Position numbers and translations under genes: made by a program. A stretch of 64,000 nt of DNA from Symbiodinium kawagutii (lineage: Eukaryota > Sar > Dinophyceae > Suessiales > Symbiodiniaceae). The notes beneath the pieces were generated by a model. The model made no database searches. It saw only the letters and a program-made list of their open reading frames with translations, and had not been told where the DNA came from. The stretch lies in NCBI GenBank assembly GCA_009767595.1, contig VSDK01027004.1:308678-372677 (forward strand). Direction: 5' to 3'. Below, piece by piece: positions 45,729 through 59,236 of this stretch (position 1 is the first letter of the stretch; the number at the start of each line of letters is the position of its first letter).

Positions 45729-48576
45729 AAACAAATAGACTGAGAAAGGTGTACTGCTGGTCGTTTGATTGCCCATTGTTCAGAGTGCTCGTCATGTGTC
45801 ATCAATACACTTTGTCAATGGAGCTAGTGGAAAAAAACACTACAGGAACCATTTTTCAGGGTGAAACATCGCAGAACAGTGGTGGATATTGGTACCTACA
45901 GAGTAGTACCCCCAGTGACAAGTCTTTTGAAACCCCACTTAAGTATATTCATGCCAGATTCTATCATGTTAAATCCATCACCACTTGTGGCCACAGTAAT
46001 CATATTCACCAACTTACGTGGTGGGGACCCCTTGATATAAGCTGCTTAACAAGCCATTTCACCATAGCCATATCTACCATAAGTAGTAGTTTCCCTAGTT
46101 ATGAACCAACCTAACTAAGGGGCCCCACCGTGTAGCCATCTGGGGCTCGACTCTGCATCACCAAACATCCATGGCTTCAGTGCTGAGGCAATGAGTTGAG
46201 TAGTCCCTGTAGATGGGGGTGAAACGAGCAAAGCTAAGGAGGAAGGTCATCCCCTCCCCGCGGTATGTCACATCCTCCCAGAAATCTTCCTTGAGAAATG
46301 GGAATAGTTTCTACTTCTTCCAAGTTCTGAGATTTCTTTGGGGAAGTTGCCTCACCTTTCCACAAGTGGTTTTCCGACCAACGAGCCAAAGCTGAACTAG
46401 CAAACAACCAGGATTTTGATCTGTATCTTTCTGTTGAGCCTAGTTGCTCTTTCAAGTGTTTGCAGGGATTGCCACATTTAGGATTGTTTCTACCATGGTT
46501 TGAACATGATACTGGTGCACCCCTAGACCCAATAGAAATGAATTATCATTCGGATATTGCAGGCATAATTGGACATATCAAAATAAGTGTATATGAAGAT
46601 ATAAAAAAAAAACATATATATGTAAATAAATACGTAAATATAAATAAATATATGTATATATATAAATATAAATATACATAGTTTTAAACATTTATAAACC
46701 AGTGTTTGCACACATATAAAAAAAATGATCTACACATGTATTCACACAAAATGAAAATGAACACCCACTTGATAAAGAGTGGTTCATCAAAATACCAAGT
46801 AGTGACGTAGTGATAGTGGGCACAACTCGCCGCACCTTGTCGTGCTGCCTCCTCCAAGGATGCTGGTGGCTGGGTGGTAACCATCAGTAGTGGTTGGGAT
46901 TAACCATGGTTGCAACTATTGAACATGGTTATGGTTATGCTTATGGTTTTAAATGCATGAAATGGTGTTCAACTAGTTATTGAACATGGTTATGGTTATG
47001 GTTATAAGCAACTGTTGTAGTTGAACATGCTTATGGTTGTAAGTGAATGAATACTTTTTGTCATGATTCATATCCATCATTGACCATCATTCAGTATCAT
47101 AATGAGTAACAATCGTTCACTAATACAAAAGCATCAACCATCCTGATCCGAACTCACAAACAACAACTTTGCATCATCAATTGCAATCCATGAATTATTC
47201 ATCATGAAGCAATATACACCAATATTTGGCCTTTGATAACCAGCCATTGTTAACTATTTGTTATTATGCTTAACCACCCTTGACTGTTGCACACACACAC
47301 ACATCAAAGAGTCAATCATGACAATCATACCTTGCTGCAGGATCATTAACTACGGTTGATTATGAACCATCATAAGTGGAAATCTGGAAATCCAAAATAA
47401 ACCCATTGCCTTAATGTAAGCCAAAACATATCAGCAATCAATGTTCAACCATCATTGTCAGACTTTCCATCATAGATATTATCAACCATCATATGTGTGA
47501 CTGGAATTATACAATCATCATTGACACCATTATTACTCTTGCTGACCACCCCGAAACATTGGATTGTATTCCCTGTAAGTCTTGGTTATCATCCCTTTTA
47601 ATCAACCATCATTAACACCAAAATTAATAGTGTCAACCATAGTTCACCTATAATCATACCATTGTTGCTATTGACCAACTTGATTAACATGACCAATAAT
47701 CGTTAATCACCGTTATTGCCATTGGTCAATCTTTACCCATGGAAACAGCATTATGATCTTATCAATGGTGAATCTCCATAGTAACCATCTCATTAGTAAG
47801 CATTAGTAGCCATCGTTAGAGCTGGCTTATCAATGATGGTTCATAACGATCAATCTTATGATGTTATTAGTATCAATTATCATTATTATCATTCAAAATC
47901 CATATGCGCGTTTCTCAAAATAGGGGAACCCCCACCATCATCCAATAGTCCCCATGTATAGTAATAAACCAACCATCTTTCAGGTCCCCTATTTTGAGAA
48001 ACCACCATATCTAAAGCATCACTTTCCACCATCAATCATCATCATTATGAACCATCAATTATATTTGTCATTACTGTAATTAACCATTGTTATTAGCCAT
48101 GACTAGCCACAATAAATCATCGTTGCTAGTAACTCCAACTACAATGATTCACCATTGTCTTGTTGGTTGTTATCTCCTATTATTTACAATTCAACACCCA
48201 TCTAACTACCATCATTGTCAGTATTATTACCATGAGTCGTTAATCATTGGTAGTAACAGCTACTAATCATTGCTATCATATTGTTATCATAACCATCATT
48301 ATCAACCATTCTTCACCATCAGTAATAATTATATAATCATTATTTAGCCATTACCATCATCAAACATTATTACCAACAATCATCAACCATTGCCAAATTG
48401 CCAGTAATCATTATTTGCCAATCATTAACCGTTAATCGTTGACCATCACACATCATCTGCAGTTAAACACCAACCATCAATCTTCGAACCATCAGTAATG
48501 ATCTCTTGGCCATCAATCATTGACTAAATGTTATATTACAATCATTAGGCTACCATAATTAATTCATTAATGGTTA
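45729..48576. other. Non-coding; degenerate AACCATCATT repeats
   Basis: 46600-46680 is an (A)n/ATATAAATA tract. From about 46900 to 48570 the sequence is dominated by words like AACCATCATT, ATTGTTAT and TGGTTATGGT, a decayed simple repeat. An F1 copy lies inside at 47908-48006. No gene was seen. Confidence 0.55.
47908..48006. mobile_element. F1 inverted-repeat element, well preserved
   Basis: From CGTTTCTCAAAATAGGGGAA to CCCCTATTTTGAGAAACCACC, with the core words CATCATCCAATAG and AGTAATAAACCAACCATC. It is among the most intact copies and can serve as the family reference. Confidence 0.8.
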
Positions 48577-50885
48577 TTACTTCCTACCATTATTGTCATC
48601 TCCTTGGATCATCGGCTCCTCGCTGGCCACGCGGTCGGCCAAGGTAGACCTTGCTTTTCCGCCGTCGAGACGGGTGCAGCGCAGCCGGGTCCCTTGGGAG
48701 GGTACGAACAGGTGGTGGGTGATTAAAGATGGTAAATGATGGTTAATGAATGTTAATGATGATTGATCAATGATGGCTAATAATGATTAATCGGCAAGAA
48801 GGTGACCAAATTGACCAACCATAGGGATCAATGATGGTTGCTGGTGGCAAGAAACAAAACATCGTAGGGGTGGTATAGGTACAGGCTTATGGCTGATAGG
48901 TATATGGGATACCTGTGGCATAGGTAACTATCATAGGCATAGGCAATGGTGCAGGCTGATGGCTCATAGTGCTAGCTGAGCAATTGTTATCTGCCAATGC
49001 CCGTTGAGCAAGAATCGTGCTGTGTCCATGAATGGTGTATCATGAATCGTGTTGGCGTCCATCACGAATGATGCAACTTCCTCGTCAGGAAAGGTACCAG
49101 TACCAGGTACCGCTGCTGGGATAATCGACTGCTAATTCTGGGAAAATTTGAGTCATGAGTCATGATCCGCACAAAATCATGGTTTTGCTTCATTGATCAC
49201 ATGTGACTTGGAAGATCGAATCACAACTTCTGAGCCGCTCAATATTGATGGATTTGATCTAAAAACACAAACGATTGGACCATGGTAGATCAATACCACG
49301 TGCAACCCTATGTTTGCTTCGGAAGATCAGCAACCAAATTTCGATAGACCATCATCTTGCAAACCCCCTTTTCACATTTACTGATTCCCTACAATGTCAA
49401 CATCCGCCATCATGATACGATATTCATGACGAATCCGGCATTCAGAACATGGTTAGGTTGTACATTGTTTCTCTCAATTGTTGCAACTATGCTGTTGCTT
49501 ACTTTTGCCTGTCAGGAATCCCTGTTGTTCCCGAGCCATATCATAATGCCCGTGCTTCTCACCCTCTTCTGCCTCATTAGAATTACCAATGATCATCATA
49601 CTACAAAATGCATTCATTAAATGAGTGTTTCGTATGCCATTATTGTTCCAAGTCATCAGCATATGTGTTCCAAACAATCTTCACATCATGGCGATCATTT
49701 CTTCACCTGTGTTGAAAGTTGAAAACAACATACTGTCCAGTAGCTAGGTGTTACCATTACCACACGCATCATATCCATATTGCTGTTCATGCACCCCCAG
49801 TATGGTTGATTGCCATTCACCATTGTCACCAATCGCCAGATCCCCGTCGTTGGGATATATATATATATATATATATGTATATGAATATATATATATATAT
49901 ATAGAGAAAAAAAAACGATGCCAACCACTGTCCGCACTTTCTTATGATATCGAATAGCCTCATTAATACACAATTGACAAAATAATTGTATCAAATATTG
50001 AACATGAGTGTCCACACATATGCTATCACAATCACAATATATGTATTGATAACATTCTGTGAATATATATATATATAATATCAACATGCATTTCCAACAT
50101 ATACCAGCATAGATCAACATATGATTCCAACATATGATACCAAGATATTGTACCAACACACGATGCCAATATATTCTACCAACATCTGATGACGATGTAT
50201 GATACCAACATGTGATACCAGCATATGGCTCCAACAAAAGCCAACATATACTTGGCTATGGGTCAGTTCACCCTTAGTCCCCCTGGTTCCCCACTGTTAA
50301 CCATTGTTTTCCTTATGAAATTGTTGCTTATTATCTCCCATTATTGATGCTTAATATTGACCCATAGCCATGTATAGCTGGTATATCCCCTACTATTGCT
50401 ACTTACTATCCCCTAGTGTTAACCATTAACCAGCGAGTTAATCACAATAAACGCCATAGCCACCTCCGTTCACCATCAACCCTCCTCCTGAGCGTCGCAC
50501 ATCCCACCCTTCGCAGCTTTGGACGGTGGCACCGTCCGCGGCGCGGAGTCTTTCGGCGCCGCGGCAGGATGGCCCGCCTGGGGAGCTCGAAACGGACCAT
50601 GGAGGGATGATCGACCCATGGGTAGTCGATGGTTCACTGACTATAGGGAATCATACCCTCTGGTGATCTAACATAGCTGGCTGGAAAATCCATCAGTGAA
50701 ATCGCTGATTTCCCAGGGTTTCCCTAGAAAAATGGTGATTTTCCATTGCTAGATCACCGGAGTTTAACCAACAACACTCGGAGTGCACATGGAGTGATGA
50801 TGGAGGATGGGGGCTGATGGTTGATGGTATCATGAGGGAATAATCATCAACAATACTAGGGTGTACAAGGTCACATCATGGTTAT

Positions 50886-50945
<60 letters not shown>

Positions 50946-53900
50946 GTACATGATCACCGTCCGTGGTGCATCCTGGTTGATTCTGACCATAATGAAGCAT
51001 CATCAACCACAATCAACCTCAAGTATCCGCGACCAGCCGTGATTAACCACCCAAAAGCCATAATCAAGCATCTGCACCAACCATGTATGGTACAGAATCT
51101 AGCCGAGCTACAAGTGCATGTTGGTTGGAACACATGCTTCTTCAGAACTCGCCCAAAGTGCTTTGTCGATCAGCCCTGGATGATCATTTTCCGCTAATAT
51201 TGGGGTAAGCCCAAATCCAAGACTTCCCTGGTGAAAAATGCTTACTGTGAGATGCTTGGGGACAATTACTGCTAAGGACACAGCCCTAGACTCATATCAT
51301 TGTGTCCTTCTTCAGTTTTGCAAATGTTCAACACAGCCTAGAATACATGGATGTGGCTCGAAAACGAAATATCAAGAAACTATTGGGGTAGACCATCAAA
51401 CATGTTCTCAAGTTAGCTGCAAGGTCTCTCTAAGGATTCGTTCTGTCCAAGGCGTGCAACATTCGGGGCTTGCCGATGGCTTCCCACAAGGCTAGACAAA
51501 GATTTTTCAATGTGATTCACCCCTAGAAATTATCATTGCCAACAACATCGGACAACTAGCATCCAACTCAAGATGTTTGAATGTGACTAGTTACATCCAA
51601 CAAGTATGAAACAGGACAAGCCATGCATCATCGAATTCTTAAACACTTTGGACCATTAATCCTTTTCGCCAGTCCCCATGGTTTTTATTCACTCTATGTA
51701 AAAAGGATGGACTATCATCCGCCATAGATCTGATATTATCTCACATATTAACCATCAATCACACGGGAATGTGCCACAAATAGCGGTACTCAAAAACAAA
51801 ACAATGGTTCCTTGCAACATGATCATCTCTTGGAGGGTTGTTGGTTACCACATTTTGGCACATAGGCTATGGGTCAATATTAACCAACCAACTAACGGGG
51901 TATAATCACCAACAACTCATAGGAAAAACGAGTTGGTTAATGATAGGGGAACCAGGGGGACTAAGGGTGAACTGACCCACTGCCATATACCAATAACTAT
52001 AGATATTTCACCAACTAATGATGGTGGACATGTTGCTTATGATGACATAAATAAATATTACCCTGTTTTGGCACATACCCATAGTATTATAAATTGCATT
52101 CATCCTTCACAACTGTCTTAACCATCCACCCTACCGTTGTGCTGTTTCCAGTGCCGGAAGCCCCGCGCCGGCATGAAGAGGTGGTCCGATTCGCTGGCCA
52201 GGGATGGAATCCGGAAGGCTTGTCGAGCCGTTTCGGCCTGCCATGGGTCAGCTGAGGCACAAAAAATGCGAAATGAATAATACGAGGAGTAATAATAATG
52301 GCTATATTTAATAATAGAATATAAGAATAATGCATATATATATGAATAAAATATTATGGTACATTCTAGGACCTAATAGTAATAAACAATAGTAATGCTA
52401 TTAATTATACCGTAATTCTACTACTATGAATACTGTTCTTCATTACCTCAATAGTAATATAACAGAAGCGTAAACACTTAATCAAAGTAATGGTAATATT
52501 TTGATAATAGTGAGAATAGTCAGTAAAATCACTATGAAACGATTGCAGTACTGATAGTAATAGTAACAATACTAATAACAAGGTATTGTAATCAATTGAT
52601 ACTAACAACCAGGTATTACCACTCGTATTTGTCAATACGAATATCGCGTATTGAAATAATGCTAACAACCGTAACAACCAGGGCTTCGGCTTTGAGGGTT
52701 GGTATAGATTATACCTACCGAGTCTAGAGAAATCATGGTTGAAAATGGTTGCTGATCACATTCAATGATGTTTGACAATGGTTTGCAACCAAAAACAATG
52801 AATGATTAGTCATGGTGGATAGTAGTGCTTAATGATGGCGACTAGTTGGTGGTAAACATCTCTATCTTTGGACATGCAAATGATGACGTGCTATGGGACC
52901 CTTCTTGCTGCTGGAAGAAACCATACGGTTCTGGGTCCCCGGCTTCATTGCAACGGTTGGCTGACCCAAATGCAGTTGTTTGATCATGCCAATGATGGAT
53001 TCCATGTATTTAGAACAACCCAAATGTATCTCATGCATTCTTTGAGATGCTAGTTCTTCAACAAGCATGATCACTCACCGGCCATTTTGAATCATCAGCC
53101 ACACACCAACCTTTTGTAAGCATCATTCATCAGGAACCGAACCTTGTGACACTTGGAACCACCCAGGCGCAGCATCAGCTTCCTAGTGGAAAGGCCGGGC
53201 AGCTAGGCAGCTGTGATTGAACCAGCTTAGCTTCTCAATAGGTTGGCCAGTCAAACCCAGGAATGCCACCAGCTCACAACAGAATCAAGCNNNNNNNNNN
53301 NNNNNNNNNNNNNNNNNNNNNNNNNNNNNNNNNNNNNNNNNNNNNNNNNNNNNNNNNNNNTGCCCCCCCCCCCACCCCCCCCCCACCCACCAGCCACGTG
53401 CGGAACCATTCGGCAGCTTCGCCTCGGCGATGAACTGCTCCACCATCATCACTTGAGCTTCGGGATCCGCATCAACACCCAGCAGCAGGCCCTGGGGAGG
53501 ACGGTGAGGCGGACCGGGGTGACCCCACCCGGAGGGTTCAACGATGCCCTGCAGGACGTGGAGCAATGGCTGGTGAACTATGGCTGGTTGAGTTAAGAAA
53601 AAATATGGTTGGCTAACAGCTATGGTGAACGATTAATGACAATGGTTCATGATTCATAATGCTTGATGATCATTGATACTTGTTGATTGCATCACAATTT
53701 TCAACAGGTTTAGCAGCTATTTCTATATGGTGGATTTCCATGCAGCCAGGACAATGTTTGCCACGGGGTAAGTATCAGCCGCAAGAATAATAGGGCTGGT
53801 TGATGATTACTAAGGCTCGTCAAGTGTGGCCAATTAACCATTGTAGATTGTGGCTGGTTAATAATTATGGCAAATCACTCATGATCATGGAGACATAGAT

Positions 53901-56900
53901 ATTGATTGTAGACAAGCTTCAAAGTAAAGTTAATTACATCATGGCTACTGGGTACATAGGTTTTTGTGATACTGCTGACTCTAATACTTGAAAATGACAC
54001 AGGTTCATGATGATTCCATGGTTCAATCATAATTGTCTACCGCTCCGCGAATGGATCTGCATAGGTATGCCAGCGTCGCGAGTGATAACCAGCACCCTCG
54101 AAACGCTGCACTGAGAGACGTCCAAGGTCACAAACAGGGCGCTAAGCATTCCATGTGGCAGTGGGTCAAAGCCCTGTACCCCTGGTTCCCCCACTATTAA
54201 CCACTGTTTTCCCTATTATTGTTGGTGGAAATCCCCCATTAGTTGGTTGGTTAACTGCTTGACCCATAGCCAAGAATGATTACAACCGCCTGGAAGATCA
54301 GGGAGTTGGCTTGATAAATCTTGCTGTTGATGGTTTTCCTCGGGTCCCATTCGGGTATGGGTCAATATTAACGATCAATATTAAGCAATAATAACAGGGA
54401 AAACAGCATGGTTAATGATGGGAATCAGGGGTACGGGGTTTTGACCAATAGCCATTCAAAAGCCAATTTTGGTGACACCAAGCTGTTGTTGGCTATTCCC
54501 CTCCTTCTCTGCTGGTTTCAATCCTCAAACAAAACCACCAACCGATGCTCCTAAGAAAAGCGGGAGTGTGGGACTGCCTCCCATGCTGATGTGGCTTCAC
54601 CACCACTGCTTGTTTCCCTCCAAACAAAAAGGTGTCGGTTTCTCACGCCACAGGTGACCCCCAAAATCAGTGCTTTATTACTATCAATGGTTATCAAAGT
54701 AGATGATTTAGGGGTACCCCTATGACTTGAGACCCCACCCCCGGTGCTTTCCACCGTTTCCAGCGCAGTCTCAACCGTTGGATCCGCCCAGGCGCGCCTG
54801 CATGTAATTCCGAAAGACGCTGAAGGGCACGGGTCGACCCTCTGGATCGAGCTGCTCCCGGAACACGCCACGGAATTTCCTGCAGCGGTGGCTGGTCCCT
54901 GGGGCTCCTGGCTGGGTACCCCCGCATTGGCTGAGGCATGTCCGCAGGGGTAAGTTTTCAATGGTGCTTTTGTAACAAGTAGTTGTCTGTCAGTGTTAAA
55001 AAATAACTAGTGGCAATTTTCAATGATTGTTAACAACCCATGGTTGCTAGGAAGACTTGACGGTTATACAATGGTAGCCTGCAATAAGTGGTTGCTTCAG
55101 AACCCAAGAAATTTGTTTCGGGGATTGTGGGATGATATGAACAACCCGCGGGTGATGAACAACACAGTGGTTGTCAACATACTCATTGTACACCAGTTTT
55201 GGTGATTCCACGGAGCGTTGGTTGGTACATAACACGTATGGGAAGAAAACATGGTTGGTACTGTTGGTACATACGAAGCTTTTGGCAGCTCCAAAATTGC
55301 ATGCCCCCTAAAAATGAAGATATTCACCAGCTCATTTTTGGTGATGTTGGGTCAAAGATTTGTCAATCCTGGCGCCAGGAACAACACTCATCGCGAGCAA
55401 CCAACGTTCAATGATTTACCCGTACCCAATTCATAATTCATAAGGAATTCACAACATACATCGACCACATCATGAATAAGGCAAGATTACACCAGGATTC
55501 CATGTTCTATTGTGTCCGCTACGCACTACAGACCACCAATTACTGAGGCTTTATCCAGAAGGGGTGCAATTACCCACAAATCCTTTGATGGATTGAGAAG
55601 CGGGGGTGGGTTAATAAGATACTGTAGAGAAAACAACTAGTTAATGCATTCAATCAAATCTGGAGAAAACAAGGGAGAAACATGTTCTTGCCACGTTGAT
55701 CTTAATTTCGCTGCGTGCACTTAAGAACCACAGTCTGTTGATACAGAGTGATAGAGAGAGAGAGAGAGGGAAAAAAAGCCAAAAACAAATGGAAAACAGA
55801 AAGAAAAAAGAAATAGACAGAGGTAGAGAGCTAGAGAGAGAGAGAGAGAGAGAATGACTGAATGAATAGAACTGTGAAATGAAGCATCCACGTGAAAAGA
55901 AACACAAGGGAAGCAGTGCCACCAGCTTGACCTAAAAGAGTCCAGGTGACAAACACACTTGGGGTGTTAATCCTTAGCATCGGTCAGCCACAACCAGAGC
56001 CATCCTCTCCTGGGTCCCCAACAAAACCATCATTACCTGCATTGAAAAGGTGAGAGATAGACCAATCATTCCTGTGAACATGTGACGCTCACTAATAACT
56101 TATCTATCCTCTCACATTTGTTCCCCTCCTGCCAAAGTCACTAAGTATACCCTTGCACTTAAGACCATGAATCCTACGTGGCCTTGGCGCTTGAAACGAG
56201 GCAGTTGAAGCTTCTGTGTCCAAGCCAAGCATCTCCCTGATGGCATCCTTATCAGTGTTATCCTTGCCATAGTGCAGCAAGGACACCTAACCGCCGCAAT
56301 GTTTCTGCGGCAGCTTGGGGTGTCTCACTTCCCCAGCTGCTGATCTTCAGAGGATTCAACGTGCCAAAGGATAAACCCAACGGAGATTGCATGGAATCCT
56401 GCGGGTAAACCCAGGGGATTACATGGGATCCTGCTGTTACAAAAGAATAAGGGGCGCGTATCTCCTCTTAAGTTAGTCAACTGTCGGCGGATCTGTGCAT
56501 GCCGTTGAGGAAAAAATATTGAAGGCTGTGGGAAATGAGAGTAAAATCTGTTCAAAAGGACTCGAACATGCAATTTGTGTCCATATTGGCTATAATTACA
56601 CAACCATGCCGCAACCAAAATACTCAAGATACAACGAGGACGATACATATTAGCTTATCTATGTTGGAGTATATGCATTAATTGTGTACAGCAAGGACCA
56701 TACATGTTAGCTTGCTTATGTTGGAATAGATGCATTATACTATATACGATCCTCAAATCTTATGCAACAACATTCTGATATACATGCCGTTGTCACGCAC
56801 ATATCACAGTCCCCAAGTCAGCAGCCATAGCAGCCATGGCAGCCACCTTCTCATTCATCTTAATGAGTTCCTCCTGATGAAGCATGGTGTTGCCCGCGCA

Positions 56901-59236
56901 TTGGATGCTGGTCTGCAGTCTGCAGGAATTTCACTACAAGCGGCAACTGGTCAACGAATCACAAAACAGGTTGGTCCGCAAACGGAAAAACTAAGAAAGA
57001 AATAAGGAGACAAATCACTAAACAAATATAGACAACTTATGACAAATGAACATGTGTCTGTATAGACACTGCAACAACAGCTTGTTTTACATGGAGACTC
57101 CTATATTCATATCGACCAGCAATGACTAGCAATGACTGGTACCTAGCCGAACGGTGCCGAACGATAGCCCAATGGTCAACCCTTCCCAAGCTGATTTGTC
57201 TATGGAAGCAAGGTAGTTCCTGAAATTTCGCCAACAAAAACTGCAGCCCCAACAACACCCACGTCAACAAATCAATACTGATGCATACAGCGGGCTGTTT
57301 ATAAATAGAGGATGCATGAAGATACCTAATACAATGAAGAACTCTCACTTTCATTGTTGGGAATCCCCCACATTACCATTAAGCTCCATAAATAATACCA
57401 AAAATCACTTATGGATATAGTTACATGAAGAGTATCACCACATAAAAATCAACATTTACCAACAATGAATATACTCTTATGGAGATCCACATTTACCAAC
57501 AAGTGACACTCTTGGTGATTCTCTTATGGACCTATGAATACTTAATGGGACTTAACATGTGAAAAAAACCAGTGGTATTACCAACAACTTGATCTTCATG
57601 TCGCGGACAGGCACGACCCTCCGCGCGGATCGACACACGCATCTCCTCCTCCAGCACGCCATTGGCTTTCAGGTCATGCAGGTCGAAGAGTTTCTGTAGC
57701 AACTGTTCCACTTGTTCCTGGTCGTGAATGATGGCTTAGGGATGGCTAATAATGGTTAATGATGGCTAAGGATCCACTTGTAGATGGCTAATGATGGCTT
57801 AAGGCTGATGACTCAAATATGCCTTAGTGATGGCTAATGATGGGTGTGAAACTCAGAACCTGCCGTCATGAAGGCGTCGCTTGGGAGGTTGCACACTTGG
57901 GTGTAACTGTTTCTTCATACCATTTTCAAGCAAAGCAAGGCATCCACAGGCTTCAAAACATGTTATTTTACCGTGCAACTCAACAACACAAGGGTGTTTC
58001 TCAAAATATTGATCACACCATTTGTGAATCACCAACTACTGTTTGTTAGGTACGGATCACCCATGATCTAATTGGTGGTTTCTCAAAATAGGGGTGCCCG
58101 CATATCATCCAATATAAATCATTTGGGGGGTTCTCAAAATAGGGAACCTCAAAAAGGGTTGATTTTTTCCTATAAATGGTTAATATTGGATCCAGTTTAT
58201 TAACTAACCATTTATAGTCAACCGTGACTTTGGGGGTCCCCCAAATCATCCAATATTAAACATCAATCTATTAATCTCAATATCAACAATGAATCATCCA
58301 ATTGTCAAAAATCATCCAGTATTAACAATCGGTCAATCAATACAAACCAACCATTTTTTGGGTTTCCCTATTATTAACCATTATTATCAATAGGGGTACC
58401 CCCAAAACATCCAATCTTAACCCTTAATAGGCAGTTGTTCCTTGGCAGCAAATCGTCGCCCGCCTGGGCTTTTGCCTTGGAAGATGCACTGGACCTGCAA
58501 CAGCAACGACAGCAGCCGAGCCAAGGCAAGGAAAGGCCATGACCACCGCACCAACAAATCAACAATCACAAAAACAAGTTTGGAGACCCCGTGGAAAATG
58601 GCCAGCCTAGAATCAAAGCTTGAACGGTTGGCAGTTCATGATCAATCGTCAATAGTGATGATTGTTGAATGATGCACAATCATAGTCGAAAATAATGCTC
58701 CTTGCCTAGCAACTCTTGGTTGACAAATCACAGCCTTTTCTGGTAATTGAAGAATTGTGAATCATTGGTCGTGCTGTTGCGAATGGACGATCTATTAGTT
58801 CACAAACCAACTACTGGCGAATAAGATCCAACCATTAGGTAAAAACTACTATCGGATGATCAATAACAACTATCGGTCTACAACCAACTGTTGGGTAATA
58901 ACTTTTGCTTAACAACTGCATTGAATATCTACTACTGGTGAACCAGCAACTATTGCTTCACCACCATTGGTGATTGAGCACTGATGACCAGTCATTGGTT
59001 ATTATCATCAGGAAATCATCCACCACTTGATTATAAACAACCATTGATTATGAACCACCATTACTACGTGGTAATGACCATCAACAATTATTGCTATATG
59101 GTATTAACACCACTTGATCAACGATAACCAATAACTTCTGGTCATCATGGGTTCAGAAACTGCCCTGCCCCTGCTACCCGCCAACCTGGAAGAAGTAGCT
59201 CCAGCAGCGGCAGCGCCCGGTTGCAGGGTGGTCGAC
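48577..59236 (-). CDS. EF-hand protein gene, about nine small exons
   Basis: Minus-strand exons: 59186-59236 (candidate), 58441-58494, 57619-57717, 56234-56286, 54798-54879, 53423-53491, 52169-52237, 50481-50577 and 48577-48692 (ending TAA, or splicing at 48588). 57619-57717 encodes QKLFDLHDLKANGVLEEE, an EF-hand calcium loop (D.H....NG.L..E). Then come LLHYGKDNTDKDAIRE, FREQLDPEGRPVPFSVFRNY, DADPEAQVMMVEQFIAE and ARQAFRIPSLASESDHLFM. That order matches an EF-hand family I recall as common in dinoflagellates; function is presumably Ca2+ sensing. All junctions from 58441 to 48692 keep phase. Donors in order are GA, unclear, GA, GC, GC, GC, GT. Introns of 0.7-1.8 kb carry F1, F2 and microsatellites. 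Upstream exons are missing. N bases at 53291-53360 fall in an intron. Confidence 0.72.
49853..49905. repeat. (TA)n microsatellite
   Basis: TATATA runs interrupted by GTATATGAA, inside the last intron of the EF-hand gene. Confidence 0.9.
50254..50369. mobile_element. F2 inverted-repeat element
   Basis: GGCTATGGGTCAGTTCACCC to AATATTGACCCATAGCC, a full 116-bp copy in the opposite orientation to the 51.9-kb copy. It lies in the intron between EF-hand gene exons 50481-50577 and 48577-48692. Confidence 0.8.
50889..50942. repeat. (ATG)n microsatellite
   Basis: Eighteen uninterrupted GAT/ATG triplets in an intron of the EF-hand gene. Confidence 0.95.
51865..51984. mobile_element. F2 inverted-repeat element
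   Basis: GGCTATGGGTCAATATTAACC to GGTGAACTGACCCACTGCC, with the core GGTTAATGATAGGGGAACC. It lies in the intron between EF-hand exons 52169-52237 and 50481-50577. Confidence 0.8.
54157..54271. mobile_element. F2 inverted-repeat element
   Basis: GGCAGTGGGTCAAAGCCC to AACTGCTTGACCCATAGCC, 115 bp, in the EF-hand gene intron 53492-54797. Confidence 0.8.
54353..54453. mobile_element. F2 inverted-repeat element, second copy in the same intron
   Basis: GGGTATGGGTCAATATTAACG to GGGGTTTTGACCAATAGCC. Compared with the 54.16-kb copy it lies in the reverse orientation, so one intron holds two opposed copies about 80 bp apart. Confidence 0.7.
54632..54741. mobile_element. F1 element, diverged copy
   Basis: GTGTCGGTTTCTCACG to GGGGTACCCCTATGACTTGAG, keeping TTATTACTATCAATGG and GATGATTTAGGGG. 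It lies in the same intron as the two F2 copies, close to the GC donor of exon 54798-54879. Confidence 0.55.
55749..55852. repeat. (GA)n microsatellite
   Basis: GAGAGAGAG and AGAAAAAAG tracts within the intron between EF-hand exons 56234-56286 and 54798-54879. Confidence 0.85.
57718..58440 (-). other. EF-hand gene intron flanked by an 8-bp direct repeat
   Basis: The upstream exon ends GCCAAG and the intron begins GAACAACTG. The intron ends CGACCAG and the next exon begins GAACAAGTG. AGGAACAA is therefore present at both junctions, and the intron is GA-AG. It contains TGGCTAATGATGG repeats (57735-57845) and a compound F1 element (58075-58257). Confidence 0.7.
58075..58257. mobile_element. Compound F1 element
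   Basis: A left half from GTGGTTTCTCAAAATAGGGG to about 58124 is followed by a second F1 (GGTTCTCAAAATAGGGAACC on) that ends GGGGGTCCCCCAAATCATCC without a clear right terminus. It resembles the nested arrangement at 38690-38862. A third partial terminus lies at 57992-58008. Confidence 0.65.

Noticed and set aside
54041..54141. Minus-strand candidate exon reading LFVTLDVSQCSVSRVL
   Set aside because: It has AG and GT borders, but the EF-hand exons on either side join perfectly without it and its phase does not fit.
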